DNA of 39,003 nucleotides from Steroidobacteraceae bacterium. Lineage in GTDB: Bacteria > Chloroflexota > Limnocylindria > QHBO01. The position numbers were made by a program, and so were the translations under genes. Position 1 is the first letter of the stretch. Every line of letters begins with the position of its first letter. This document shows, piece by piece, positions 15,826 through 24,152 of the stretch. The notes beneath the pieces were generated by a model, which was given only the letters and a program-made list of their open reading frames with translations, was not told the DNA's origin and made no database searches. The DNA lies in contig JAICUY010000009.1 in the NCBI GenBank assembly GCA_025935615.1, positions 1 through 39,003 of the forward strand, written 5' to 3'.

Positions 15826-16163
15826 GACCGTGACGTCGTGAGCGCGACGTCGCGAGCGACTCCGCGAGCGACCCCGCGAGCGCGACGTCACAGGACGGCT
15901 CTAACAGCGAAGCAGGGCGACCGCCTGGGGCTGTGACGTCGCCAGCGCCACACGACGGCTCTAACAGCGAAGCAGGCGGGCGCGGCCAGCGGTCAGGGGT
16001 GGCGGTAGCCACGGAGTGGCTCCAACAGCGAAACAGGCGTCGCTGGCCAGGCACACGTCCGCCGTCACCGGTCACGTGGGCGGATGCTATTCGTTGTTAG
16101 AGCCACAGCGTGGCTCCCCAGGTCGACGTGGAGCGAGAAGCGACGGCAGCGACCGCTGCGCGC
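15826..16163. repeat. Intergenic repeat and palindrome cluster
   Basis: A 338-bp gene-free stretch. GACGGCTCTAACAGCGAAGC plus AGG occurs exactly at 15894-15916 and 15954-15976; a diverged copy (GTGGCTCCAACAGCGAAAC plus AGG) occupies about 16015-16037, a 60-bp step each time. An inverted, shorter copy (CGTTGTTAGAGCCAC) lies at 16092-16106. Copies 3 and 4 sit on hairpins, AGCCAC-GGA-GTGGCT (16007-16021) and GAGCCAC-AGC-GTGGCTC (16100-16116). To the left GTGACGTCG (15830-15838) and CGACGTCAC (15883-15891) form a long-range palindrome around GCGAGCGAC repeats. This looks like a REP-type or regulatory repeat family rather than coding DNA. Confidence 0.65.
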
Positions 16164-16715
16164 CTAGCCCTCCTCCTCGGTGGGTGGGCCCTTCTCGCCG
16201 CCGCCCAGGTCGACGTCGAGCGAGTTGACGAACTCGCGGAAGACGGCCAGCTTTTCGTCGCCCTCCTCGCCGCCCTCGTCCCGATCCGGCTCGACGCCGG
16301 CCTCGTCCATCACCCGCTCGTCCACGTAGATCGTCGATCCGGTGCGCACCGCCAGCGCGATCGCGTCCGAGGTGCGCGAGTCGATCTCGCTCTCGCCGCC
16401 GTCCGACATCTCGAGGTACAGCCGGGCGTGGAAGGTGCCATCGGTCACATGCGTGACCACGGCGCGGCTCAGGCGCGAGCCGAGGGCCTCGAGGATGTTG
16501 ACCAGCAGATCGTGGGTCAGCGGGCGCTCGGCGGACAGGCCCTGCAGCTTCATGGCGATGGCATTGGCCTCCGCCGGACCGATCCAGATGGGGAGGTATC
16601 GGTCCTTTTCCGTCTCCTTGAGGATGACGACGTGCTGGCTCGACAGCATGTGGACCCGCACGCTTTCCACCACGACCTCGATCAGCCGCACCCGCCCGAA
16701 AGGCTGCTCGCCCAT
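16164..16715 (-). CDS. Bifunctional nuclease (BFN/DUF151) family protein
   Basis: 183 residues. Residues about 10-140 form a BFN/DUF151 domain: VESVRVHMLSSQHVVILKE, RYLPIWIGPAEANAIAMKLQG (about 40-59), RPLTHDLLVNILEALG, and the SRTSDAIALAVRTGSTIYV element (about 113-131). The C-terminal 40 residues are acidic and Gly/Glu-rich. Relatives include the plant nuclease BBD1/BFN proteins and the thermophile protein TM0160; the bacterial cellular role is not settled. The gene starts 29 bp after the stop of the PP2C-like gene and is the last gene of the dnaA-led minus-strand run. Start ATG 16715. Confidence 0.85.
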   Translation of the reverse strand: MGEQPFGRVRLIEVVVESVRVHMLSSQHVVILKETEKDRYLPIWIGPAEANAIAMKLQGLSAERPLTHDLLVNILEALGSRLSRAVVTHVTDGTFHARLYLEMSDGGESEIDSRTSDAIALAVRTGSTIYVDERVMDEAGVEPDRDEGGEEGDEKLAVFREFVNSLDVDLGGGEKGPPTEEEG

Positions 16716-16744
16716 GAGCCGATTCTAGACCGCCGGCTCGGAGC

Positions 16745-18967
16745 CTATTCGAGGACGACGCGGACGACCCGATCGGGCGTGACCAGGAAGGCGGCCGGTG
16801 GACCGTCGGCGGCCGATGTCACCTCCAGGCCGATGACGTCGTCGAGCAGATGCTCGTCGGCGCCGTGACGCGGCGCCATCCACTGCCGCACGAAGGCGCC
16901 GTCGGCATAGCCGAAGGCGATGATGCGAGCGTTGGCCGCGTCGTACACGTACAGGTAGTCGACGTCGCCAACCGTCGCGGAGTCGAGCAGCCGATAGTCG
17001 AGCGTGGGCCGCACCTCGCCATCGGGTGGCGGGTCGAGCGAGTAGTCCTCTTGAGCCAGCGGCGAGCCGAAGTTGACCCGCGTCACGGTGTCCTGCTGGA
17101 GGAGCCACAGGTTGACGTCGACGCGCAGGTCGCGCGCCTTCGCGGCCGGGAGGTCCGGTTTGTCCGACAGGAACGGCTGCGGCGAGCTGGGAAAGGTGAC
17201 CGGCAGCGTGCTCTGGGGCGACCATTTGAGGACCTGGCCGCTCTTGGCGTCGACCGCGTACAGGTTGAAGATCTCGAGCGGCGGCCGATGCTGGAGCGCG
17301 GCCAGCAGATGACTGTCCGAGTCGAGCCGGTCGATGCCGCGCAGCGACATGCGATGCGGCTGCTGCTCGCGGAGATCCATCCGCCACGCATGGCGCTGCC
17401 GGTCGATGACGACCACGTCGGTCGCCGCCGTCGCGATCAGCCACGGATCGCCGACCGTGTCGCCGCCGATCGCCTGGCCGGCTCGCATGACGACCTTGGT
17501 GCGGCCCTTGGCCGGATCGACCCGGATGATGCGGCCGCGGCTCGACTCGGCGATCCACAGCGACCCGTCGCTGGCGGCGACCATCCGGAACGGCTTGACG
17601 CCGGCAACGGCGGAGGCGAGGTCGGCGACGGTCGTCGCGTCGGAAAGACGTGCCACGCGATACAGCGCATCCAGGCCGCGATCGACCCGCGCCCGCAGCG
17701 GCTCGAGCTCGGCCGCCGCCACGCCCGCTCCCTCGGCGAGCCGCAGCGCCGCGAACGCATCGTTGAGCAGATCCTTGGCCTGTCCCGGCGAGCGGTCGAC
17801 GAGATCCTCGCCGCCGACACGATGGTCGACGGTGGCGATAATCTCCTGCGCTGAGGCGATCGCGTCGCGCGCCACCGCGGCGCGCGGGATGGCTTCGGTC
17901 GGTCGCGGATTGGGAAGCGACGCGACGCTGGCGCCGGCGGCCAGCAGGCCGGCGACCGCCACCATGCCCACCATGCCCAGCCGCCGGCGCCGTCCCGCCT
18001 CGCGGATCGAGGTACGCGCCACCGCGCTCGGGTACTTCGGCCGGCGCCGCGGGACGAAAGCCAGGATCCAGGCCATCAGATGGAGGAGGAATCGGGCGAG
18101 CAGCGACTGCATGGCGTCCAGCGCATCGGCGCAGCGGTGCAGGAAGCGACCGAGCGCATCGGCCAGGGGAACCGGGCTCTGGTCCGGCAGTCCGGCCAGC
18201 GGCTCCGCGGGCCGCACCGGCTCGAGGTGGTGGGTGCTGGTGGTCGGTTCCAGCTCGAGCACTTCGATCGCCAACACGCCGTCCGAGCCGCGTCCACCGC
18301 GGATGCCGAACAGCTGTTGGAGGTGCTCCACCGCGGCCGCGGGCCGCAGGGTGGCGAGCGCCTGCTTGAGCTCGTCGACCCCGACAACCTGGGCCAGGTT
18401 GCGGCTGACGAGCGCGACCCGGTCGCCCGCCGCCAGCTCGCCCTGCCAGGTGTAGGGCTCGATCTCGAGTGCCTCGCCGAGGGTCGCCGCCACCCGGCGC
18501 TGCCGGACGCGCGGGTCCTCCTCTGCCACCGCCGGCGGCGGCGGCAGCTCGTACATGCGCCCCTCGCGCACGATGACCGCGGCCGCCGGGCCGAGCTTGG
18601 CAACCGAGAGTTCCTGCCCGTGGATGGCGACTGCGATGACGCTCACCGCCGAGCGCCTGGGAATGCCCAGCCGGCCCCGCGCGTGGTAGAGGCGACGGTT
18701 GGCGGTGGCCAGCGCCTTGGCGAGCACCACGATCACGCCGGCAGACAGGTCGTAGTAGTAGTCGTGCTCCAGCGCCTCCAGCGCCTCGCGGGTGGCTCGC
18801 TGGAGCGCTGCGCCACCGCCGGTGAGCTGGGCCAGCAGGAAGAGGCTGCCCTTGGTCCGTGCCTCGGCGCCGACGGTCGGCTCACGGAACCGAACGACGT
18901 CGCGGGCGTCGGCGGCGCGCTCCTCGGGGACGAGCATGCCGATCCGGGTTGCGAGACGCTTGCTCAT
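16745..18967 (-). CDS. PP2C-like (degenerate) membrane protein with C-terminal propeller
   Basis: 740 residues from ATG 18967 (open frame extends upstream, but that part overlaps dciA). Residues about 20-245 have the overall pattern of a PPM/PP2C phosphatase: SAGVIVVLAKALATANRRLY, SAVSVIAVAIHGQELSVAKLGPAAAVIVREG, and LAAGDRVALVSRNLAQVVG. The metal-binding DGMGG and GDSR motifs are absent, replaced by LTGGGA and KLGPA, so it may be a pseudophosphatase. One membrane helix at about 334-352 (VGMVAVAGLLAAGASVA) is preceded by an Arg-rich stretch. Then come an Ala/Leu helical segment and a six- or seven-blade propeller-like region (about 455-740; GSLWIAESSRGRIIRVD, VDYLYVYDAANARIIAFGY). It sits between dciA and the BFN gene. 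Function unknown. Confidence 0.65.
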   Translation of the reverse strand: MSKRLATRIGMLVPEERAADARDVVRFREPTVGAEARTKGSLFLLAQLTGGGAALQRATREALEALEHDYYYDLSAGVIVVLAKALATANRRLYHARGRLGIPRRSAVSVIAVAIHGQELSVAKLGPAAAVIVREGRMYELPPPPAVAEEDPRVRQRRVAATLGEALEIEPYTWQGELAAGDRVALVSRNLAQVVGVDELKQALATLRPAAAVEHLQQLFGIRGGRGSDGVLAIEVLELEPTTSTHHLEPVRPAEPLAGLPDQSPVPLADALGRFLHRCADALDAMQSLLARFLLHLMAWILAFVPRRRPKYPSAVARTSIREAGRRRRLGMVGMVAVAGLLAAGASVASLPNPRPTEAIPRAAVARDAIASAQEIIATVDHRVGGEDLVDRSPGQAKDLLNDAFAALRLAEGAGVAAAELEPLRARVDRGLDALYRVARLSDATTVADLASAVAGVKPFRMVAASDGSLWIAESSRGRIIRVDPAKGRTKVVMRAGQAIGGDTVGDPWLIATAATDVVVIDRQRHAWRMDLREQQPHRMSLRGIDRLDSDSHLLAALQHRPPLEIFNLYAVDAKSGQVLKWSPQSTLPVTFPSSPQPFLSDKPDLPAAKARDLRVDVNLWLLQQDTVTRVNFGSPLAQEDYSLDPPPDGEVRPTLDYRLLDSATVGDVDYLYVYDAANARIIAFGYADGAFVRQWMAPRHGADEHLLDDVIGLEVTSAADGPPAAFLVTPDRVVRVVLE

Positions 18968-19013
18968 CGTATGAAGCTCGGTCCTGGCGGCTGGCAGCGG
19001 GTCTCGCGGCCGA

Positions 19014-19361
19014 TTATAGGTCCGACCTCCCGCGCCCACGACCAACCGATACGGCCAGTCGCCGCAACACGATGGTCGCCCCCGGGCGGCCCCGCATTCG
19101 CTCGTTGACGCCCCATACCAGGGCGTCAGCGCGCAGTCCGATCTCCTGCGCCAGGATCGGCTCCGAGGCCTCGATGCGTGCCATGCCGTTCGTCTCGGAG
19201 ACGACCCGGCTGGAGAGCGTTTCGCGTTCGAGGCCGGCCGATTCGACCGTCTCTTGCCAGGCGATGCGCAGCTGGGCGAGTGCCAGCTGCTCGGCCGCAT
19301 CGGGCCCCAGTTGGTCGACCAGGGAGCGACCAATCGCGCCCGCGCGCTCCTCCCGGTTCAC
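19014..19361 (-). CDS. dciA: DciA-like (DUF721) replicative helicase loader
   Basis: 115 residues with the DUF721 pattern: an N-terminal helix (AGAIGRSLVDQLG), then LAQLRIAWQETVESAGLE and the KH-like core ARIEASEPILAQEIGLRADALVWGVNERM. DciA is the ancestral loader of the DnaB helicase in most bacteria lacking phage-derived DnaC/DnaI, and it commonly follows recF, as here (start 11 bp after the recF stop). Start GTG 19361 with GAGG about 8 nt upstream. The C-terminus is short and basic (VGRGRGRSDL). Family assignment rests on pattern and position; there is no catalytic motif to check. Confidence 0.75.
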   Translation of the reverse strand: MNREERAGAIGRSLVDQLGPDAAEQLALAQLRIAWQETVESAGLERETLSSRVVSETNGMARIEASEPILAQEIGLRADALVWGVNERMRGRPGATIVLRRLAVSVGRGRGRSDL

Positions 19362-19371
19362 CAGGCAATCC

Positions 19372-20538
19372 TCAGGCGACGCGCGGCGTGAGGCTCAGGC
19401 GCCCGTCGCCGACCTGCCAGATCGGGACACCGCGTCGTCGCGCCGCCGGGATGACGCCGATGTCCGCTGTGGTGACCAGCACCTGGCCGCGCTCGAGGAG
19501 CAGTTCCAGCGCCCGCTGCGACCGTTCCGGGTCGAGCTCGCTGAACACGTCATCCAGCAGGACGATCGGCCGCGGCGCGTCGCCCTCGGCCAGCAGCTCG
19601 GTCTCGGCCAGCTTGAGCGCCAGGATGATGGTGCGTTGCTGACCGCGGCTGGCGTGCTCGGCAACGTCGCGACCGCCGAGCTCGACGCGAAGGTCATCGC
19701 GCTGCGGACCGGCGAGCGAGACGCCGTTCCAGAGCTCCTTCTGCCGGATGGCGGCCAGTCGTGCGCGAAAAGGCCCGACCAGCTCGTCGTCGCTCGGGAT
19801 GCCACCGCGCTCCGCCCAGGCATCTTTCAGCGAGTCGACGTAGTGCAGCCGAACCGAGTCGCCACTCTCCTCGGGTGGCGCCACCACGCCATGCAGTGGG
19901 CCGAGACGATCCTGAAGCTCGGCCACCAGCGCCAGCCGCGCGGCCAGCACCCGCGATCCGAGCTGCACCAGCTGCTCATCCCAGAAGCCGAGGCCCTCGG
20001 TGGTCGCCTCTTCGCGCCGGATGGCGCGCAGCAGGGCGTTGCGCTGGGCGAGGACCCGCGCCAGCTCGACCAGGTCGCGCGCCAGGCGGCGGTCGCGCTG
20101 AGCCAGGATTCCATCCAGGAAGTGACGTCGCTCGGATGGCGAGCCGACCAGCAGCAGCATCTCCTCGGGCCGGAACAGGACCGCGCGCGCCGTCTCGGAC
20201 AGCGTCGAGAACCGCCGCGCCACGCCGTTGACCGTGACCCGCTTCCGCAGTCCCGGTGGTGGCTCGACCCCGGGCAGCAGCAGGTCGACGCGCGCCGGCG
20301 CAACGTCCTCCGCGGCAAGATCGAGGCGCACGCGTGCCCATGCGGCGCCGTGCTGCACCAGCTCGTGGTCGGCGCCGGCGCGGTGCGACCGTCCCGTGAT
20401 GGCGACGAAGATCGCCTCGAGCAGGTTGGTCTTGCCGGCACCGTTGGGCCCGGCCACGATGGTCAGCCCCGGCTCGAGCAGGAGCTCGGCCGACGGGTAG
20501 CTGCGAAACGATTCGAGGACCAGGCGGGTCAGGCGCAC
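19372..20538 (-). CDS. recF: DNA replication and repair protein RecF
   Basis: 388-residue SMC-like ABC ATPase that loads RecA at single-strand gaps with RecO and RecR. Walker A is GPNGAGKT (30-37) after the family start LVLESFRSY; RFSTLSETARAVLFRPEEMLLLVGSPSERRHFLD, cited by its landmarks LFRPEEM and SPSERRHFLD, marks the lid region; the ABC signature is ASRGQQRT and Walker B is PIVLLDDVFSELD. Length is normal for the family (about 360-390). The start is GTG 20538; the ribosome site is weak. It lies 63 bp downstream of dnaN and is followed after 10 bp by dciA, the usual origin-proximal order. Confidence 0.95.
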   Translation of the reverse strand: MRLTRLVLESFRSYPSAELLLEPGLTIVAGPNGAGKTNLLEAIFVAITGRSHRAGADHELVQHGAAWARVRLDLAAEDVAPARVDLLLPGVEPPPGLRKRVTVNGVARRFSTLSETARAVLFRPEEMLLLVGSPSERRHFLDGILAQRDRRLARDLVELARVLAQRNALLRAIRREEATTEGLGFWDEQLVQLGSRVLAARLALVAELQDRLGPLHGVVAPPEESGDSVRLHYVDSLKDAWAERGGIPSDDELVGPFRARLAAIRQKELWNGVSLAGPQRDDLRVELGGRDVAEHASRGQQRTIILALKLAETELLAEGDAPRPIVLLDDVFSELDPERSQRALELLLERGQVLVTTADIGVIPAARRRGVPIWQVGDGRLSLTPRVA

Positions 20539-20601
20539 GAGCGAGCCACCGGCCGGCTCAGCCAGGACACGACGCGGACACCGGAGCTGTCGATGAATCG
20601 G

Positions 20602-21732
20602 TCACGAGGCGGTGCGGACCGGCATGATGACGTGCACGTAGTCCTCGCGGCCCACGCCGCGCACCACGCCCGGCGCCAGTGGTCCGGAGAGCTCCAGCGC
20701 GGCCTGCTCGGTGCCCAGGTTGGCCAGCACGTCGAGCAGGTAGCGGGCGTTGAAGGCGATGGTCGTCGGCGATCCCTCGACCGCGGCCTCCAGCGCGTCC
20801 GCGTTGTCGCCGACGTCCGCGGCATGCGCGGTGATCGAGACGCCCTCACCGTCCGAAGTCTCCCCGCCGAATTCGATCTTCACGATGTTGGCACTGTCCC
20901 GGGCGAAGATCTGCGCCCGCCGCGCGCCCGACAGGAAGGCCTCGCGGTCGAGCACGGCACGTGACGCGTGCGACTGCGGGATGACCGGCTCGTAGTTCGG
21001 GAACTGGCCCTCGATCAGGCGGCTCACCAGGTCGATCCCCTCGACGTGGAACAGCACCTGGCTCTTGTTGGGCGTGACGGTGATCTCGATGGGCGCCTCG
21101 GCGTCGGGCAGGATGCGCATCAGCTCGGCATACGAGCGGGCGGGCACCACGATGCTCATCTCCGGCGAAACCGGCCGCTCGAGCTTCAGGGTGCGCACCG
21201 CGATCCTGTAGTTGTCGGCCGCGGCCAGGGTCATGGTGTCGCCGGTCAGCTTGGTCAGCACGCCGGTCAGGATCGGGCGGCTCTCATCGCTGGCCGCCGC
21301 GAAGACGACCTGCTGCAGCGCGTCGCGCAGGGCCCGGGCGTCGACCGAGGTGGCCGGCGTCTCACCGATGGCGGCCACCACCGGGAACTCGTCGGCATCG
21401 ATGCCCTTGATCGACGACCGGCTCCCGCCGCACGACACCTTCAGGGTGCGGTCCTTGGCCGACAGCTGCAGGTCGATGCGTTGGTTCGGCAGCGACGCCA
21501 CCAGGTCGGTCAGCAGGCGGGCCGGAACGGTGATCTCGCCCTGCACCTCGACCTTGCCCGGGACCCAGCAGTTGATCCCGATCTCTAGGTTGGTGGCGGT
21601 GAGCTTGAGTCCCGACTCCTCGGTCTTGAGCAGCACGTTGGCGAGCACCGGCAGGGTGGCCCGGCTGCTCACGGCCCGGCTGACCACTCCGAGCCCGCGC
21701 GCCAGGTTCTCCTGCATGACCGATACGTTCAT
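20602..21732 (-). CDS. dnaN: DNA polymerase III sliding clamp (beta subunit)
   Basis: 376-residue beta clamp, the dimeric ring that tethers the replicative polymerase to DNA. Visible landmarks are RATLPVLANVLLKTEESGLKLTATNLEIGI, cited by TLPVLANVLL and TATNLEIGI in domain I; FAAASDESRPILTGV at the start of domain II; the PNYEPVIPQ loop; and the C-terminal DYVHVIMPVRT, the conserved hydrophobic clamp end (MPMRL-type). Length matches the family. Start ATG 21732 has GAGG 6 nt upstream; an in-frame TTG at 21738 is less likely. It is separated from dnaA by 300 bp that contain DnaA-box-like sequences. Confidence 0.95.
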   Translation of the reverse strand: MNVSVMQENLARGLGVVSRAVSSRATLPVLANVLLKTEESGLKLTATNLEIGINCWVPGKVEVQGEITVPARLLTDLVASLPNQRIDLQLSAKDRTLKVSCGGSRSSIKGIDADEFPVVAAIGETPATSVDARALRDALQQVVFAAASDESRPILTGVLTKLTGDTMTLAAADNYRIAVRTLKLERPVSPEMSIVVPARSYAELMRILPDAEAPIEITVTPNKSQVLFHVEGIDLVSRLIEGQFPNYEPVIPQSHASRAVLDREAFLSGARRAQIFARDSANIVKIEFGGETSDGEGVSITAHAADVGDNADALEAAVEGSPTTIAFNARYLLDVLANLGTEQAALELSGPLAPGVVRGVGREDYVHVIMPVRTAS

Positions 21733-22032
21733 CGCCAACCTCGTCCTACCGAATACAGATGAGAGAAGAATACCTGTCCGTCGCCGTCTCTAGTGGGGCT
21801 GTGGACGGTGTGGACGGCCCCGTCGATTCGTGCTCAGTTCGTGCTCGCCGTCGCCTGTCGAAAACCCGCCTGGGCTCGGTGCACGAGCGCCCCCACCGAT
21901 GGCGACCGACGGTTCACGAAGCGGCCCTGGCTGTTGATGGACCGATCCCCGCCGTCGCATCGGTCCGGTTGGTTCTCCACAACGGCGACGCGAAATCCAC
22001 CAATGACGGCACGTTATCCACGGCCAGGCGAG
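21733..22032. other. oriC: Probable oriC (dnaN-dnaA intergenic)
   Basis: 300-bp spacer between dnaN and dnaA with several DnaA-box-like nonamers (consensus TTATCCACA): TTCTCCACA at 21973-21981 (8/9), AAATCCACC at 21993-22001 (6/9) and TTATCCACG at 22014-22022 (8/9), phased 20-21 bp apart. Two adjacent reverse-strand copies TGTGGACGG lie at 21800-21808 and 21809-21817 (6/9). A locally A-rich stretch next to dnaN (about 21752-21775) could serve as the unwinding element. The gene order supports an origin here. A replication-start assay or GC-skew plot has not been seen. Confidence 0.65.
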
Positions 22033-23373
22033 TCACTCGGAGTAGATCATCTCCCGCACCGCGCTGATCTCACGACGCATCTCGTCGTTGTCGTTCATCT
22101 CGCGCGCGATCTTGTCGCAGGCGTGCAGCACCGTCGAATGGTCGCGTCCGCCCAGCTCGGCACCGATGCGCAGCAGACTGATGTCGGTCTCCTCGCGGAT
22201 CAGGAACATGGCGATCTGGCGCGGCACCACGATCGCCCGATCGCGCTTCGACGAGCGCAGCTGATCGAGGTTGACCCCGTAGTAGTCGGCCACGGCCCGC
22301 ACGATGCGCTGCGGGGTGATCGACCGCTTCTTGGGGTTGTACATCACGTTGCTCAGCACCGCCGAGGCCAGCTCGTTGTTGATGGGCATGCCGGACATCG
22401 ACGCGTAGGCGATGACCCGGTTGAGCGCGCCCTCCAGCTCGCGGACGTTGCTGACCACCTTGCGGGCGATGAAATCGATCACCTCGGATGGGATCAGGTT
22501 GAGCTGCTCATCGGCCTTGCTGCGCAGGATGGCGATGCGGGTCTCGAGGTCCGGCGGGGTCAGGTCGGCGATCAGGCCCCACTCGAAGCGGCTGCGCAGC
22601 CGCTCTTCGAGGGTGGTGATGGCCTTCGGCGGCCGGTCCGACGACAGCACGATCTGCTTGCCGGCCTCGTGGATGGTGTTGAACGTATGGAAGAACTCTT
22701 CCTGCGTCCGCTCGCGCTCGGCGATGAACTGGATGTCGTCGATCAGCAGCAGGTCGATGCGCCGGTATCGGTTCCGGAAGTCCTCCATCTTCTGCTCGCG
22801 GATGGAGTTGATGAAGTCGTTGGTGAACTTCTCGCTGGTGGCGTACAGGATCCGCTTGCGTGGGAACTTGGCGGCAACCGCGTTGCCGATGGCGTGCATC
22901 AGGTGCGTCTTGCCGAGCCCCACTCCGCCGTACAGGAACAGCGGGTTGTAGGCATGTCCCGGCCGCTCGGCGACGCTCAGTGCGGCGGCATGCGCCAGGC
23001 GATTGGCCGACCCCACGATGAAGTTGCTGAAGGTGTAGCGGTTGTTGAGGTTGACGGTGTTTCCGCCGGCCGATACGGGCGGCAGCGGAAGGGTCTCCTC
23101 GTCGGCCTGAGTCGGCACCGGACCGGGTGCATCGGCCACCACGAACTCGACCTGGACGGAGCCGCCGACCACGCGGGCCAGCGTCTGGCTGATCAGGGTC
23201 CGGTAGCGGTTGTCGAGCCAGTCACGCGCAAACCCGTTGGGAGCCGAGATGCGAAACCGGTTCTCGTCGACCTCGACGAGCGACGTGTCCTTCAGCCAGG
23301 TCTCGAAGTTGGCCGGCGAGAGGCTGACCTGCAGCTCGCCGAGGACGGCACGCCATACCTGTTTCGCATCCAT
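22033..23373 (-). CDS. dnaA: Chromosomal replication initiator DnaA
   Basis: 446-residue AAA+ initiator that binds DnaA boxes and opens oriC. Domain I covers about 1-80, a short Pro-rich domain II about 82-105, and domain III about 108-330 with Walker A GGVGLGKT (149-156), Walker B LLLIDDIQF and the sensor segment FNTIHEAGKQIVLSSDRPP (landmark SSDRPP). Domain IV carries the DnaA signature GGRDHSTVLHACDKI near the C-terminus, which contacts the box. Start ATG 23373 is preferred; an adjacent TTG at 23376 is in frame. A promoter-like pair lies about 110-140 bp upstream, overlapping the divergent rpmH promoter region. Confidence 0.97.
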   Translation of the reverse strand: MDAKQVWRAVLGELQVSLSPANFETWLKDTSLVEVDENRFRISAPNGFARDWLDNRYRTLISQTLARVVGGSVQVEFVVADAPGPVPTQADEETLPLPPVSAGGNTVNLNNRYTFSNFIVGSANRLAHAAALSVAERPGHAYNPLFLYGGVGLGKTHLMHAIGNAVAAKFPRKRILYATSEKFTNDFINSIREQKMEDFRNRYRRIDLLLIDDIQFIAERERTQEEFFHTFNTIHEAGKQIVLSSDRPPKAITTLEERLRSRFEWGLIADLTPPDLETRIAILRSKADEQLNLIPSEVIDFIARKVVSNVRELEGALNRVIAYASMSGMPINNELASAVLSNVMYNPKKRSITPQRIVRAVADYYGVNLDQLRSSKRDRAIVVPRQIAMFLIREETDISLLRIGAELGGRDHSTVLHACDKIAREMNDNDEMRREISAVREMIYSE

Positions 23374-23485
23374 CAACAGCCGTCTCCCAATCGTCGATCA
23401 GGTAGCGCCGGGGGTGGTCCATCGTACTGGTCCTGGCCGCTCGGAGCCCGGCGATTTCGGGGGACCCGGCCGCGGAGGTCGGGCC

Positions 23486-23515
23486 ACTATAGCAGCGGCC
23501 TTCGCGGCGCCGCAA
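23486..23515 (-). promoter_or_regulatory. dnaA promoter
   Basis: Minus strand: TTGCGG (23510-23515), 18-bp spacer, TATAGT (23486-23491). Its -35 lies 5 bp from the -35 of the divergent rpmH promoter, so the two are back to back. The implied 5' leader of dnaA is about 105 nt. Confidence 0.55.
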
Positions 23516-23520
23516 CGCGT

Positions 23521-23550
23521 TTGACACCCCGCGTCGTGCGTCGCTAGAAT
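23521..23550 (+). promoter_or_regulatory. rpmH operon promoter
   Basis: TTGACA at 23521-23526, 18-bp spacer, TAGAAT at 23545-23550: the best sigma-70-type match in the window. The implied leader is about 115 nt and contains a 7-bp hairpin, GGCTGGC (23593-23599) with GCCAGCC (23606-23612). Confidence 0.8.
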
Positions 23551-23671
23551 CGCCGCCTAGGAGCGAGACGGGCCACCGTTTGCGGCGCATCAGGCTGGCT
23601 TCACGGCCAGCCGTTCGTGTGTTCAGGACCGTTTCTCGCCGCACCACCAAGAGGACGCAAGGCAGCCAGCC

Positions 23672-23806
23672 ATGAAGAGGACCTACCAGCCCAAGAAGCG
23701 CGCCCGCAAGCGGGAGCATGGCTTCCTGGGACGCATGGCCACCAAGGCCGGACGCCGCGTGCTTGCCCGTCGACGGGCGAAGGGACGCTCGAAGCTGACG
23801 GTCTGA
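23672..23806 (+). CDS. rpmH: Ribosomal protein bL34
   Basis: 44-residue, highly basic large-subunit protein. It begins [20 protein letters not shown] and continues with the family elements [19 protein letters not shown]; the C-terminus is SKLTV. Length and sequence match bL34 throughout. ATG 23672 has AAGG about 10 nt upstream. It is the first gene of the plus-strand rpmH-rnpA-yidD-yidC-jag unit and diverges from dnaA, the canonical arrangement next to oriC. Confidence 0.97.
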   Translation: MKRTYQPKKRARKREHGFLGRMATKAGRRVLARRRAKGRSKLTV

Positions 23807-23816
23807 CGCTCACACC

Positions 23817-24152
23817 GTGAGCGCGCTCCCCATGCTGCGGCACCGCGCCGATTTCGACGCCGTCAGCCGCCGGGGATCGACGCGTTCAGGCCGCCTGCTG
23901 GTCCTGCGAACGCTACGGACCGAGGGGCCGGTGACGCGGATCGGCATTTCGACGCCTCGCCGGTTGGGGGGAGCGGTCGAACGCAATCGGGTGCGGCGAA
24001 GGATTCGCGAGCTGATGCGCGAACGGTACGCTGAGATGGCAAGCGGCTTTGACCTGCTGGTGATCGCCAGGCCCGGTTCGACCAGCGCGGCGTTTGCGGA
24101 GCTGCGAACGGAGATGGCCTCGCTCCTCGAGCGATCGGGAATCACGTCATGA
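23817..24152 (+). CDS. rnpA: Ribonuclease P protein component
   Basis: 111-residue basic protein cofactor of RNase P, which trims the 5' leaders of tRNA and tmRNA precursors. The RNR motif is clear in [15 protein letters not shown] (about 55-69), preceded by [14 protein letters not shown], and the N-terminal substrate-cleft strand ([15 protein letters not shown]) is normal. Start GTG 23817, 10 bp after rpmH; an internal ATG at 23832 is possible since the ribosome site is weak. Its stop overlaps the yidD start as ATGA, so the genes are coupled. Confidence 0.93.
   Translation: MSALPMLRHRADFDAVSRRGSTRSGRLLVLRTLRTEGPVTRIGISTPRRLGGAVERNRVRRRIRELMRERYAEMASGFDLLVIARPGSTSAAFAELRTEMASLLERSGITS

Noticed and set aside
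23377-23485. oriC in the dnaA-rpmH gap
   Set aside because: No DnaA-box-like nonamer is found there, whereas the dnaN-dnaA gap holds several.
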